Source of the DNA: Methylobacter sp.
GTDB taxonomy: Bacteria; Pseudomonadota; Gammaproteobacteria; Methylococcales; Methylomonadaceae
Length of the DNA stretch: 64,000 nt
NCBI RefSeq assembly: GCF_030680395.1
Contig: NZ_JAUXVR010000005.1
Location: 1-64,000, forward strand
Direction of reading: 5' to 3'
Both the position numbers and the translations under genes were made by a program. Under the pieces are notes generated by a model. That model was not told the origin of the DNA, did no database searches, and worked only from the letters and a program-made list of their open reading frames with translations. This document shows, piece by piece, positions 15,474 to 25,356 of the stretch. Within the stretch, counting starts at the first letter, position 1, and each line of letters starts with the position of its first letter.

Positions 15474-16823
15474 ATGTTCAAAATATTTTTATATGCAATC
15501 TTGCTGGCGCCTATTCCCTTTGGCGCTAACCGTGCGTGGGCATGGAGTTTATACGCGATTCTGCTGGCATTATTCGGTCTAACTGCCTGTGTGACGGTAT
15601 TATCAGGTCGAGCGGATATGCGCGTTAGTCTAAAAGCCGTCAGGTATTCGCTTTATCTGATCTGTATCCCCATCGCCTGGAGTTTGTTGCAGCTTTCCAG
15701 TTTTGCCCCGGACAGCTGGATGCATCCTTTTTGGCAATTAGCCGGCGAACAGCTGCCGGAACCTATCGAGGCGCATATCAGCCTTGCGCCGCAAGAAACA
15801 GGGACCGCGCTAATGAAGCTGGGGAGTTATTTATTGGTATTTTTTATCAGCTTACAATTTAACCGTGACAGTGAACAGGCGGCGCTCACCTTTAAAGGTA
15901 TTGCTTATGCAGGGTTGATCTATGCTGTTTATGGCTTGATTATCTATTTTGGCCATTTTAATACGATATTATGGTTTGAAAAGTGGACTTATCGGGAGTC
16001 CTTGACCAGTACGTTTGTTAATCGTAATTCCTATGCCACTTATGCAGGCTTAACGCTGCTGGCCGGCTTTCCGCTGCTATTTGAAAAAATTCAATCCAGT
16101 TTTCAATATGGCATTAAAAATCATTATGGTAGGCAGTATTTTTTTGAGCGTGTGTTTGTTCGAGGCTGGTTCCCACTATTGCTGATCATTATTATTATGA
16201 CAGCGTTATGTTTGAGTTTGTCTCGCGGTGGATTTTTGAGTACCGCTTTGGCTGTAGTTGCGTTTCTTATCGTCTTGCTATTGAGTCGTAAAATTAAAAA
16301 TAATGCCGCAGTGATACTGTTATTGGTAAGTATTAGCGTGATTTCCTGGGGCGTGTCGAGTCAAAGCGGCGATCAATTACTTGAGCGTCTTGACATGATC
16401 TTGTCAGAAAATCAGGATCGTTGGTTGGTTTATGACATTTTATCAAAAGCGAATGTTGAAAATCGCTGGTTGGGTGTGGGTTATGGCAGTTTTGAAAAAA
16501 GCTTCAGGCTATATCGCGATGAAACCATCTCTGGTTATTACGATAAAGCACACAATACGTATTTGGAAAACATGTTTGAATTGGGCTTGTTTCAAGCCTC
16601 TGCCTTATTTGCAGCCATTTCTCTAACCGCTTTAATATGTCTTCGAGGCGTTTGGATTCGGCGCAAGCATTGGATTTATCCGGCTATTGGTTTTTCTGCA
16701 AGCCTGTTAGTCGGCGCGCATGCCTTGGTGGATTTCAGCTTACAAATACCTGCTGTGGCTTTTACTTACGCATTGCTAATGGGGGCTGCCGTTGGGCAAG
16801 CTTTACCGACGCGAAGAGTTTGA
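15474..16823 (+). CDS. O-antigen ligase/polymerase family membrane protein
   Basis: The product (449 residues from the ATG at 15474; a TTG 21 bases upstream would add 7) is a polytopic membrane protein with about ten hydrophobic segments and a large loop containing FVNRNSYATYAGL and SRGGFLS, features of the Wzy_C/O-antigen ligase family. A late loop segment, YDKAHNTYLENMFELG, contains the conserved His of this family. It should polymerise or ligate lipid-linked oligosaccharides at the periplasmic face. It is the only rightward gene of the EPS cluster and converges on the initiating transferase gene. Confidence 0.8.
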   Translation: MFKIFLYAILLAPIPFGANRAWAWSLYAILLALFGLTACVTVLSGRADMRVSLKAVRYSLYLICIPIAWSLLQLSSFAPDSWMHPFWQLAGEQLPEPIEAHISLAPQETGTALMKLGSYLLVFFISLQFNRDSEQAALTFKGIAYAGLIYAVYGLIIYFGHFNTILWFEKWTYRESLTSTFVNRNSYATYAGLTLLAGFPLLFEKIQSSFQYGIKNHYGRQYFFERVFVRGWFPLLLIIIIMTALCLSLSRGGFLSTALAVVAFLIVLLLSRKIKNNAAVILLLVSISVISWGVSSQSGDQLLERLDMILSENQDRWLVYDILSKANVENRWLGVGYGSFEKSFRLYRDETISGYYDKAHNTYLENMFELGLFQASALFAAISLTALICLRGVWIRRKHWIYPAIGFSASLLVGAHALVDFSLQIPAVAFTYALLMGAAVGQALPTRRV

Positions 16824-16900
16824 AGAAGAGGCGCTGTTCGAGTCGAGAGCGACTCTCCGGAACAACTAACATTCAGCCCGAGACAGACGCTGAGCATGAA

Positions 16901-18304
16901 CTAATAGGCGTTTTTGCCGGTAAATCCGCGCAACACAGTCAGAGTGATGATTTTCAGGTCGAACCATAAAGACCAATTTTGGATGTATTCCAAGTCATAC
17001 TCGACACGTTTTTGCATCTTTTCCAGCGTATCCGTTTCTCCCCGCCAACCGTTTACCTGAGCCCATCCGGTAATGCCCGGCTTAACCTTGTGCCGTAACA
17101 TATAGCCCTTAATCAACTTGCGATACTGTTCGCTGTGTACCAATGCATGCGGACGCGGACCTACCACCGACATCGAACCTTGTAACACATTAATAAATTG
17201 AGGTAACTCATCCAGAGATGTCCGCCGCAAAAATGCTCCCAACAGTGTAATGCGTATATCGCCTTTTTTCGCCTGCGGAACGTTTTCGTCATCCTCGCAC
17301 ACGGTCATGGAACGAAACTTCCATACCTCCACAACCGTGCCGTTCAGCCCGTAACGTCTCTGCTTGAATAATACCGGACCGGACGACGTTGCTTTAATGG
17401 CAAGCGCAATCGCAACCATAAGAGGAGAAATCAACAGTAAAATTAAATAGCCTAAGATGAAATCTTCCATCTGCTTTGCCCATCCATATAGGCCATAAAA
17501 CGGAGTCTCATATACACTCACCAGCGCTACCCCGCCGAAATTAACCCAACGCGAATGCATCAATTCTGAAATGAAAAGATCCGGCACCACATAGACCGAT
17601 ACCGTAGTGTCCGCAAACTGGTTGATCAATTCTTCAATGAGCTGCTCGCTTTGAAGCGGTAACGCAACATACACAGAATCAACTGCGCCGGTACGCGCCT
17701 TCTGAACCAGATCATCTATTGACCCCAAGGAATATGTCGAGTTTCCGACAGTCACTGACAACTCTTCACTTTGATGGTTATCGAAAATCCCATTGACCAC
17801 TAAACCGGACCATGGCATCGAATCAAAATGTTTAATAAGCCGATGTCCAACCGGATTGTGCCCAACCACAGCAACCGTACGAATATTTGTGCCGTGCCGG
17901 CGAACATATCGTAGTATCCCGCGCACAGCCAGCCTGACAATCACCAATGCAACCGGAGCGGCAATGATCCATGTAAACACGACCAGCCGGGAAAATACTT
18001 CCGATGTTTTGGTCGCAAATGCCAGCATCAGCAGTATAAAAACCACTATCAGCCAGATAGTCAGTAATACACGAACCTCATCAACCAGCGAATTGATGCG
18101 CCAAGAGTTATAAAGTCCTTTCATCTCGGCGAAAAGCGCAAAAAAGACGGCTGCCAACACCGATACCAAAATTCGCCTGGTATCCCATTCTCCGTCATGC
18201 AGAACAAATCCCACCCAGTAAACAAAAAAAATCAGGAAGGCATCCAGCAAGCGCTGCAGGAAAGAAATTCCGGATGAATATGGACGCAAAAAATCCTTAG
18301 TCAT
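16901..18304 (-). CDS. Undecaprenyl-phosphate sugar phosphotransferase (WcaJ/WbaP-type, EPS initiation)
   Basis: This 467-residue protein has four or five N-terminal membrane segments, a central nucleotide-binding-like domain (VAVVGHNPVGHRL), another membrane segment at about 285-305, and the C-terminal bacterial sugar transferase domain with FKQRRYGLNG, VWKFRSM, RRTSLDELPQ and VGPRPHA. It should transfer hexose-1-phosphate to undecaprenyl phosphate, the first step of repeat-unit synthesis. It is the most downstream gene of the long leftward EPS operon and overlaps the glycosyltransferase gene by 8 bases. Confidence 0.9.
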   Translation of the reverse strand: MTKDFLRPYSSGISFLQRLLDAFLIFFVYWVGFVLHDGEWDTRRILVSVLAAVFFALFAEMKGLYNSWRINSLVDEVRVLLTIWLIVVFILLMLAFATKTSEVFSRLVVFTWIIAAPVALVIVRLAVRGILRYVRRHGTNIRTVAVVGHNPVGHRLIKHFDSMPWSGLVVNGIFDNHQSEELSVTVGNSTYSLGSIDDLVQKARTGAVDSVYVALPLQSEQLIEELINQFADTTVSVYVVPDLFISELMHSRWVNFGGVALVSVYETPFYGLYGWAKQMEDFILGYLILLLISPLMVAIALAIKATSSGPVLFKQRRYGLNGTVVEVWKFRSMTVCEDDENVPQAKKGDIRITLLGAFLRRTSLDELPQFINVLQGSMSVVGPRPHALVHSEQYRKLIKGYMLRHKVKPGITGWAQVNGWRGETDTLEKMQKRVEYDLEYIQNWSLWFDLKIITLTVLRGFTGKNAY

Positions 18305-19544
18305 GGCAAAGTTCTTTTAATTCTTGCTCAAACTTTCTCAATACAACCTCCTTCGAAAATTGCTTTTCTGCAATTCGCCTCCCTACCATTCCCAGCTTTT
18401 TTCGCTTATCCGGATCACTTGCCAATGAGGTTAACACAACTGAAAGTGCATGGGGATCATCTGAAAAAGAGACGATGCCGCATTGAGATACGACTCCGCC
18501 CACTTGCGTATCGGCATGAGCATTGGTTAATACAGGACGGCCGCTCGCCAACATTCCCAGCAGCTTGGAAGGCATAACCATATCTGCAACATCGCCACGT
18601 TGCGGCAGCAAATGCATATCAGCCAGATTCAGCAATTCGTTAAGCACCTCCAATGGCTGTAACGGTAGCCAAACAACATTTGCCAAACCTGTATATTTTT
18701 TCTGCAAACGTAATCTGGAGGTACCATCGCCACATAAAACAAACCGAATATCGGAATCTTTCTGAAGCAGGGCAGCCGCTTCCAAAACAATTTCCAGGCC
18801 TTGCTTTTCACCCATGTTGCCTGAATACAAAGCAACGACATGGTTGGGCAATATGCCCAATCTGTCTCTAAACTCACTCTCTGTCGCCAAAGGATGAATT
18901 TCACCCAAGTCCACCCAATTCGGGAAAAAAAAAGTCCTGTTAGATTCCACTCCTTTGCTACCCAACCTCTCCAGCATCTTGAAAGAAATCGTAGAAACCC
19001 GGTCAAAGCGACGGATCAACAACCGTTCGGCAACAAGCAGCCATCGTTGCAACCCGCCGGCAGGCAACATGCCAAGGCCAAAAGCGGCATCAATTTCAAA
19101 ATCCTGGATATGTAGCCACGCTTTCGCGCCAGACAATCGCGCCACCAACCACGCTTGCGGCACACAGAATAATGCAGGCTTGACAACCAGCACCACGTCG
19201 GACCGCCAGAAAATTTGACGAAGCATGACCGGAAAGCTGGACAGCATAAAACTGGCTAAATGAAGCAAACGTTTCGGGCCGGAAGGTTCGGCTGGAACCC
19301 ATAACGGACAGCGATACACCGTCAGCCCCTTCTTTTCCCTGGGTTGCCGCCTTCTGTCCTTATGCCACCTATTCGCATAGCCATCACTTATTTGCCACTG
19401 CGGATAGTAAGGCGGAGCCGTCACTACCCGGACCTCATGCCCTTGTGCAACCAACCACTCCGCCATTTCTGCGGAATATTTACCAATCCCTACCAGGTCA
19501 GGAGAGAAATTAATGCTGTGGATCAGTATCTTCATTGTAACCAT
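18297..19544 (-). CDS. WcaI-like family 4 glycosyltransferase
   Basis: This 415-residue protein starts MKILIHSINFSPDLVGIGKYSAEM after three leading residues and has GHEVRVVTAPPYYPQW, the pattern of WcaI-type colanic acid glycosyltransferases. The C-terminal Rossmann half includes ALYSGNMGEKQGLE and DMVMPSKLLGMLASGRPVL. It should add a sugar to the lipid-linked EPS intermediate in the cytoplasm. An AGGAG lies close upstream of the first ATG. Confidence 0.85.
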   Translation of the reverse strand: MVTMKILIHSINFSPDLVGIGKYSAEMAEWLVAQGHEVRVVTAPPYYPQWQISDGYANRWHKDRRRQPREKKGLTVYRCPLWVPAEPSGPKRLLHLASFMLSSFPVMLRQIFWRSDVVLVVKPALFCVPQAWLVARLSGAKAWLHIQDFEIDAAFGLGMLPAGGLQRWLLVAERLLIRRFDRVSTISFKMLERLGSKGVESNRTFFFPNWVDLGEIHPLATESEFRDRLGILPNHVVALYSGNMGEKQGLEIVLEAAALLQKDSDIRFVLCGDGTSRLRLQKKYTGLANVVWLPLQPLEVLNELLNLADMHLLPQRGDVADMVMPSKLLGMLASGRPVLTNAHADTQVGGVVSQCGIVSFSDDPHALSVVLTSLASDPDKRKKLGMVGRRIAEKQFSKEVVLRKFEQELKELCHD

Positions 19545-19550
19545 TTACTC

Positions 19551-20288
19551 CTAAGCGTTGGTCATATAACTGAACAGAAAGTCCGCCTGTACGGCTTGTC
19601 CTTGATGATCGTAAACGAAATTAAATACCCCAATGAGACGGAAGCCCCTGGCTGAAAGCCAGTCGATAACTTCCCATGCCAATTTTTGACCTGAATAAAG
19701 CTCAACGAAAGAACACTCGCAATATACCCGATCAAAACGCTCAAGTAATGACTCGCAGCCTCTAAGCGCATCGAATTCGAAACCTTGGACATCAAGCTTC
19801 AGCATGGCAGGCATTTGCAAATCATCTGCGCTCACAAATTCATCAAGCGGCGCTGTGCGCACCTCAATGGTCGCAGTCTCCTCTGTGCCTGGAAACATAG
19901 TTGTCTGAAGCGAAGAAATGGGTAACAACGATGACGAATCGTCTTTGGCGGAAACATGCATTTTCCGCCTCATGGATTCCGGCCCGATCGCAGCCTGATG
20001 TAGAATCACTTGGTCATCACCGGAAAAAACGCGGCGAAAAACAGCGACAGGAACAGCCAGCGGCTCAAACGATACGATTTGTGCCTGGGGAGCCCATCGG
20101 CGAGCAGCCAAGGCAAACTGGCCTCGGTTGGCGCCGATATCAACCACCATTTTCAGATCGCGCGATAAAACATATCGATGTTCGGCGCCGGCGAGTACTC
20201 GCTGACGAAGCAAGGCTAAGAACAAGCGCTTGGAGAGTATGGTTTGACTCAGTTTATCCAGCCTGTTCAGGAACGTTTGAAGTCTCAT
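19551..20288 (-). CDS. FkbM-family methyltransferase (first of three)
   Basis: This 245-residue protein contains the FkbM signature: VDIGANRGQFALAARR, IVSFEPLAVP and the later LKLDVQGFEFDALRG. Family members methylate sugar hydroxyls or other oxygen atoms using SAM. It overlaps the upstream glycosyltransferase start-stop by 4 bases and probably decorates the polysaccharide. Two more FkbM genes lie at 28885 and 29592. Confidence 0.85.
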   Translation of the reverse strand: MRLQTFLNRLDKLSQTILSKRLFLALLRQRVLAGAEHRYVLSRDLKMVVDIGANRGQFALAARRWAPQAQIVSFEPLAVPVAVFRRVFSGDDQVILHQAAIGPESMRRKMHVSAKDDSSSLLPISSLQTTMFPGTEETATIEVRTAPLDEFVSADDLQMPAMLKLDVQGFEFDALRGCESLLERFDRVYCECSFVELYSGQKLAWEVIDWLSARGFRLIGVFNFVYDHQGQAVQADFLFSYMTNA

Positions 20289-21211
20289 AGCAATGGGTTA
20301 ATTCCGAATTCACGCTGAATAGCTTCAACACAATCAATTCCTTCTGCGCGCATTCTGTGTTCCACTTCCCGTACCTTTATATCCACCAGGAAGCGATACC
20401 AAAATCCCTGTAAAAAATGAAAAATGACCCCATCTATTCCATCCAGGATACCAAGGCGGAAAGTCATCCTAAAGATGAAAAGCATAAATGCCCGCACTCC
20501 TAGCGGCAAACGCAAATACAAATTCTCCTTTAGCCATCGTGTGTAGTGAGTTTGGCGGGTAAGGATGTAGTTGCCTGAAGAAGCCGATAGAAATCCATAT
20601 TTCTTGTTCAGCAGATCAATTGCTTCGCGGGTTGAATAATTATTATGCTTATTAGTCCACCAGGTAATATTGTTCAAATTGTTGTCAAAATATTTTCCGC
20701 CAAGACGCTTCATGCCTCCGCTATTGAGTACCATGTGTTCATCCATCCAGCGCGGTTCCACCTTCGCGGTGCCTTTGCGCCAGATCCTCAGCACCCAATG
20801 AGAAACGCCTCCGTAACGAATTACCTTTCCATTAAAGCAAACAAGCCGGTAAACAAGATAACCGCCGGTTTCTGCACAAGCCAAAGACAGTTTTTCTCGT
20901 ATTTCCTCGGCCAAAATGGGTGAAATCACTTCATCCGCATCCACCCGCATCACCCATTCGGTATCAACCGGCAGATTTTCCAAAGCCCAGGCAAGCTGAT
21001 TTGCATGATTTTTAAATTCATGCTGCCAGACCTTTACACCTAATTTTTCTGCATTTTCAACAGTACTATCCGTAGAAAAAGAATCTACCAGAAAAACTTG
21101 TTTGCTAACTTGGAAAACACTATGCAGGCAGCGCTCTATGTGCAGTTCTTCGTTAAAAGTCAAAATGATGACTGTCAGACTAGGCATTTCCACATAACTT
21201 ATATTATTCAT
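20285..21211 (-). CDS. Family 2 glycosyltransferase
   Basis: This 308-residue GT-A-fold enzyme has LTVIILTFNEELHIERCLHSV at the N-terminus, VDSFSTDST, and the metal-binding MRVDADEVISP. The middle has many Trp and Arg residues (RWMDEHMVL), as in glycosyltransferases of LPS core and EPS synthesis. Its last bases overlap the FkbM start by 4, indicating an operon. Confidence 0.85.
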   Translation of the reverse strand: MNNISYVEMPSLTVIILTFNEELHIERCLHSVFQVSKQVFLVDSFSTDSTVENAEKLGVKVWQHEFKNHANQLAWALENLPVDTEWVMRVDADEVISPILAEEIREKLSLACAETGGYLVYRLVCFNGKVIRYGGVSHWVLRIWRKGTAKVEPRWMDEHMVLNSGGMKRLGGKYFDNNLNNITWWTNKHNNYSTREAIDLLNKKYGFLSASSGNYILTRQTHYTRWLKENLYLRLPLGVRAFMLFIFRMTFRLGILDGIDGVIFHFLQGFWYRFLVDIKVREVEHRMRAEGIDCVEAIQREFGINPLL

Positions 21212-21228
21212 AGCAATTCGTTACCGCT

Positions 21229-21861
21229 TCAATCACGCAACTTTGCGGTTACTATCATGCTCTTCCATAAACCATAGACTCGACCGGCACCCTTGAATCC
21301 AACAACGTCAAAACCATTTGTTTCAAGCAATTTTGACAATGAGCGGTATGACCAGAATTTGATATGGCCTCCATCCCACAAAGAGGTATGGTGACTATCC
21401 CACTTTCCCGCCAGGCAGATCAGCACATTTTTTAAATAGCCGTGGTAAGGCGTCGAGATAATCAAATGCCCTCCAGGTTTTAGCACCGCGCGGGCAAAAG
21501 CTGGAAGAGCTGCCGGCAAAAACAAGTGTTCTATAACCTCAGTCGAGATCACCACGTCGAAATCTTTCTGAGCTAATACCCTCGGCATATCATAAACACC
21601 AGCTTGCTTGAATACTGCACCTGAGTTACCGGATGTCGCCAGCTCTATGCCTCTCTGGTCGGAATCGCAACCAACTACATTAAATCCATGCCTATGCAAA
21701 TAATGGCTCATCGCGCCATTACCGCACCCCAAATCGAGTATTCGCCGGGCATTCAATTTGTTAAGGATATTGAGAATTGGTTTTGCTAAATATAGTTGCG
21801 AATATTTAGGTTCGGCGTCTTGCCATCCGTAATCAGCCACTACATCAACTTCGTTAGCCAT
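21229..21861 (-). CDS. Class I SAM-dependent methyltransferase
   Basis: This 210-residue protein has motif I ILDLGCGNGAMSHYL, the acidic motif VGCDSDQRGIELA and LKPGGHLIISTPYHGY, as in UbiG-like small-molecule methyltransferases. Given its place among EPS genes it may methylate a sugar intermediate. It is separated from the neighbouring glycosyltransferase genes by only 12-17 bases on each side. Confidence 0.8.
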   Translation of the reverse strand: MANEVDVVADYGWQDAEPKYSQLYLAKPILNILNKLNARRILDLGCGNGAMSHYLHRHGFNVVGCDSDQRGIELATSGNSGAVFKQAGVYDMPRVLAQKDFDVVISTEVIEHLFLPAALPAFARAVLKPGGHLIISTPYHGYLKNVLICLAGKWDSHHTSLWDGGHIKFWSYRSLSKLLETNGFDVVGFKGAGRVYGLWKSMIVTAKLRD

Positions 21862-21873
21862 ACAGTTTCCATT

Positions 21874-23022
21874 TCAGTACAAAACAAGAGACTTGTATAT
21901 CTCCATCATTTTCTTAGCGTGAATATTCCACGAGAATTCATGCATCATCCAATCTCTGCCGCGTTCCCCCATTTTCAGCAAATCCATGGTTCGAACTCTT
22001 GCTATCGCAAACGCCAAAGAATCCGGGCTATTATTGACCCAAAGGCCACAACGTTTGCCCTCAATTTCTGCCCATGGCGTACCCTGACTGGCAATAACCG
22101 GCACCCCATGGATCAGTGCTTCAGCAACCACCATACAAAAACATTCCGTGTAGGATGGCACTATACAAACATCTGAATGATAAAAAGCCTGATCTTTTTT
22201 ATCTCCATCCACATGTCCGATAAAAAACACATTTTTATTTAGCAATCCAAGCTTATCCGCCAAATCAAGCAGGCTTTCATCGTAAACAGCATCCCCTACC
22301 CCATAAACAGACAGCACAACGGTTTGGTCATTAAGTAGCGCCATTGCATGAAGCAGATTCTCTATCCCTTTTTTCGGCGACAAACGTCCCAAGTATAACA
22401 GCCTTAACTTGCCCTCCGGCATCCAGCTTTTTTCAGCAATAACATTGGGTAGATTTATTCCATTCGGGACAATCACTGCGTTGGCCTTGGGTATCCTGGC
22501 TTGTGTTGGGATACGCTCGCGCTCGGATATCACATGCGTTACAACTCTTCCCGGAGCAATCAAAATATTGCACAAAATTTCCCAAGCGCGCTTTAATCCC
22601 TTTCGCTTAGACCCAGTCCACTCGTATGCATCCTGTACCGCGCCATGAGGTGACCAAACAACTGGCTTACGAAGCACCCGGCAAATTAACAATGTCGGTA
22701 TAGTGGGAAACGAATAAATAGCCGTCAGATGAATTACATCTGCCCAACGTACCAAGGACGGCAACTGCCATAGCATCTCAATCGATACGGATATCCCTGC
22801 TATTCGGGGCACCATAATAACCTCTTGATTCGGGTAAAGGTCAATAAGCTGTGAATGATCCAGTCGTTGTGACAATTTTGGGCCTGCGGTGTCAGTGGTT
22901 AACACTCTCAGTGTTACCCCGGACATCTCGGCCAACGCATTATTCAGCGCATATACGGTAAATATCGGCCCTCCCCAATAAGTGGCAGGATAACATGCGG
23001 GAGTAATGTGAAGGATTTTCAT
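21874..23022 (-). CDS. Family 4 glycosyltransferase
   Basis: This 382-residue GT-B enzyme starts MKILHITPACYPATYWGGP, has the nucleotide-sugar-binding half with LLYLGRLSPKKGIENLLHAM, and the EX7E region VCIVPSYTECFCMVVAEALIHGVPVIAS. It should add one sugar to the growing lipid-linked unit at the cytoplasmic membrane. Confidence 0.9.
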   Translation of the reverse strand: MKILHITPACYPATYWGGPIFTVYALNNALAEMSGVTLRVLTTDTAGPKLSQRLDHSQLIDLYPNQEVIMVPRIAGISVSIEMLWQLPSLVRWADVIHLTAIYSFPTIPTLLICRVLRKPVVWSPHGAVQDAYEWTGSKRKGLKRAWEILCNILIAPGRVVTHVISERERIPTQARIPKANAVIVPNGINLPNVIAEKSWMPEGKLRLLYLGRLSPKKGIENLLHAMALLNDQTVVLSVYGVGDAVYDESLLDLADKLGLLNKNVFFIGHVDGDKKDQAFYHSDVCIVPSYTECFCMVVAEALIHGVPVIASQGTPWAEIEGKRCGLWVNNSPDSLAFAIARVRTMDLLKMGERGRDWMMHEFSWNIHAKKMMEIYKSLVLY

Positions 23023-23061
23023 GACGTAAACTTGATCATGTTTGTGAAGAAGAACCTGAGT

Positions 23062-23490
23062 TCAGATCGAGCGTTTTTTAGCAATGACGGCAAAAGTATT
23101 TTTCATACTCAATATAAAGCCTATGGGCTGAAACAAACTACCTTGGTTAACGATAATGCCGCTGAAATCTTCACACCGCACTTCCAACATTTCGCCAACG
23201 CCAAAATCCAAGACCGTGGAAGTCTGCGTGTGCTTTTTAGCATTGTCGAAAACCTGCCCAACCAAGCCGTAAAACTTTCTCAATATGCCGCACTTAACAT
23301 GCGGCGCACCATCGACATATTTGATGCCGGCTTCCGTATCATATGCCAGAGTAGCTATTCGATTGAGTCTTTCGTCCATTGTTATCCCGTTTAAATTTCG
23401 GTGCAGCGCATCAGCGAGACCAATTTTCGATTGGCATTCAGGGAATGATCCGGAATAAAGCGCAGCGTATTCAATATTGCCATCAATCAT
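23062..23490 (-). pseudogene. Remnant of a SAM-dependent methyltransferase
   Basis: A 142-residue frame keeps the N-terminal part of a methyltransferase (GILRKFYGLVGQVFDNAKKHTQTSTVLDFGVGE). Directly after the SAM-motif start it jumps to a segment that looks like a later part of such a protein (LEVRCEDFSG). The usual glycine-rich loop, the acidic strand and most of the C-terminal half are missing. I read this as an in-frame internal deletion leaving a non-functional gene. It overlaps the next glycosyltransferase gene by 8 bases. Confidence 0.55.
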
Positions 23491-24562
23491 TTCCCCTCAG
23501 CGTTGCCAACATCAACTTCGACTTCCATACCAACGTGTTCGTCCACTGTTCCGGCGTAAACTGCAAAGACATCCGATAGCCGTTTTCACCCATTTTCTTC
23601 CGTTCATTGCGGCTCAACGAGGCATAGCACAGCATGGCCTGCGCCAGCTCATCGACATCCCCGGTTTCGACGATATAGCCGTTATAGCCATCCTGAACAA
23701 GATGAACGGAAGCCCCCACTGCATCGGAAACAATCAGGCCCATCCCCGCAGCAGCGGCCTCATGGACTACGATAGCCCATCCGTCATAAGTGCTTGGCAA
23801 AATCAGGCAGTTCGCCTCCATAAACTGATTGGGTAAATCGTCAGGCTGACAAAAACCCTTTCGCTCTATGCCATTCACATCTTCCAGCAGACCGCTCAAT
23901 GGCCCGTCGCCATAACATTTCAGCGGCCAAGGATCGGCACACATGCTTCGGTATAGCCCATACGCCTGAACTAAAACATCCAGCCCTTTTTCAGGAGAAA
24001 ACCTGCCAACATAAACAAATGTGCGCGGCTCTGATAATAACTTTTTCCGTTCGTAATAAATTGCTGAAAATTTTTCGTGATCGCAACTTAATAGGCCTCG
24101 TAATATATTCTGTTGTTTAAAGCCCATTTTTCGTGCAAAAATCGCCTGCCTCTCTCCAGCAACAAAAATGGCTTCGCAAATCGGGTGAAGATATAACCGC
24201 GATGTAATAACGCCCAACCATTGCTTGGGCGTTCCCAACCAAGGCCTGTCCGAAGTAAATATTCGGACGGATCGTCCCTTGAAGTGTTTCAGGGTCTTTC
24301 GGTACCCTTTTTTATGCCAGTTGGCGCAAAGAATCACATCAGGCTGAAACTGCTCAAGACGGGGAATCAATTCACCGATATCAACCTCATCCGCCCACTG
24401 ATAACGGTTTTCTATCCAGGAAAAAATAGCTTCCGCAAAAGGCGCCTCCTTTACAGAATACATATTCACCACAAACAACTCGACCCCTTCGGTTGCGGCC
24501 AACGATTTGAGACAGGCATTCAGGTAGCCTGACAATCCGGTCCACAATACAGCGATTCTCAC
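23483..24562 (-). CDS. Family 4 glycosyltransferase
   Basis: I choose the GTG ending at 24562 because GGAGG lies just upstream and the start overlaps the preceding stop by 4 bases (GTGA). That gives 359 residues beginning with VRIAVLWTGLSGYLNACLK. The donor-binding half contains FVYVGRFSPEKGLDVLVQAYG and CLILPSTYDGWAIVVHEAAAAGMGLIVS, a standard GT4 pattern. A longer frame upstream runs into the neighbouring gene and is not needed. Confidence 0.85.
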   Translation of the reverse strand: MRIAVLWTGLSGYLNACLKSLAATEGVELFVVNMYSVKEAPFAEAIFSWIENRYQWADEVDIGELIPRLEQFQPDVILCANWHKKGYRKTLKHFKGRSVRIFTSDRPWLGTPKQWLGVITSRLYLHPICEAIFVAGERQAIFARKMGFKQQNILRGLLSCDHEKFSAIYYERKKLLSEPRTFVYVGRFSPEKGLDVLVQAYGLYRSMCADPWPLKCYGDGPLSGLLEDVNGIERKGFCQPDDLPNQFMEANCLILPSTYDGWAIVVHEAAAAGMGLIVSDAVGASVHLVQDGYNGYIVETGDVDELAQAMLCYASLSRNERKKMGENGYRMSLQFTPEQWTNTLVWKSKLMLATLRGND

Positions 24563-25356
24563 TTTCCTCCACCTACTGCCCAGATGATGCGCGCCAAGGT
24601 CGCTTGCGGATTTATAAGCCATTTCTCCAGCCGATAGATAGGTATCAGCAGTCTATCCAGTACATTCATTTCACGCCTCATCGCCTTCATGAACAGACGA
24701 TTGCAATCATTTCTGTATAACTCGACCAACCGCCCGGAACCGCTGATTGATGTCTCATGAATCCTGAAAGTGGCGACATCCTCGTAAAGAACGCCAAATT
24801 TTCGACCATTAATCGCCATGTCGAGCAGCAATTCCCCATCCCAGCAAGTCCGATTATCTTTATTGAAGCCTCTCGTCTCCACAAAAGCACTTTTCCTGAA
24901 AAAGACACCCTGCTGAAAAAGCGTCACAGCCCCGTAAATGAACAATCTTTTTGAAAACCGGGTAGGCATCATCCTTTTAATTACCCTATCAACGGCATCT
25001 ACTTTAAATCCGCTGCCGCAGACTACGTCAGCTTGCGGATTTCTTTCGAAATAGTCCGCAACCTTCCTTAACGCCCCCGGAAGAAGTGCATCGTCTGCAT
25101 TGATAAAGCCGAGAATGTCTCCGCTCGCATGCGAAAAGCCCTTGTTCAAACCATCCGCCGGCCCACGATCCGGTTCATATATGACTTTGGCCATTTTAGC
25201 TCGATTGCGCTCGATAATGTCGCGGCTTCCATCGGTCGATCCCGGATCAACCACGATATATTCCAAGTCATCGTAATCCTGCTGAATGATTGAACAAATC
25301 GCCCGCTCCAGAAACTGAACCTGATTGTATGAGATGGTAACGATTGAAATCTTCAC
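24559..25356 (-). CDS. Family 2 glycosyltransferase
   Basis: This 265-residue GT-A enzyme starts MKISIVTISYNQVQFLERAI and has VDPGSTDGSRDII, GFINADDALLPGAL (the DxD-like acidic motif) and TCWDGELLLDMA. It overlaps both neighbours by 4 bases, so it sits firmly within the EPS operon. It should extend the oligosaccharide unit in the cytoplasm. Confidence 0.9.
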   Translation of the reverse strand: MKISIVTISYNQVQFLERAICSIIQQDYDDLEYIVVDPGSTDGSRDIIERNRAKMAKVIYEPDRGPADGLNKGFSHASGDILGFINADDALLPGALRKVADYFERNPQADVVCGSGFKVDAVDRVIKRMMPTRFSKRLFIYGAVTLFQQGVFFRKSAFVETRGFNKDNRTCWDGELLLDMAINGRKFGVLYEDVATFRIHETSISGSGRLVELYRNDCNRLFMKAMRREMNVLDRLLIPIYRLEKWLINPQATLARIIWAVGGGK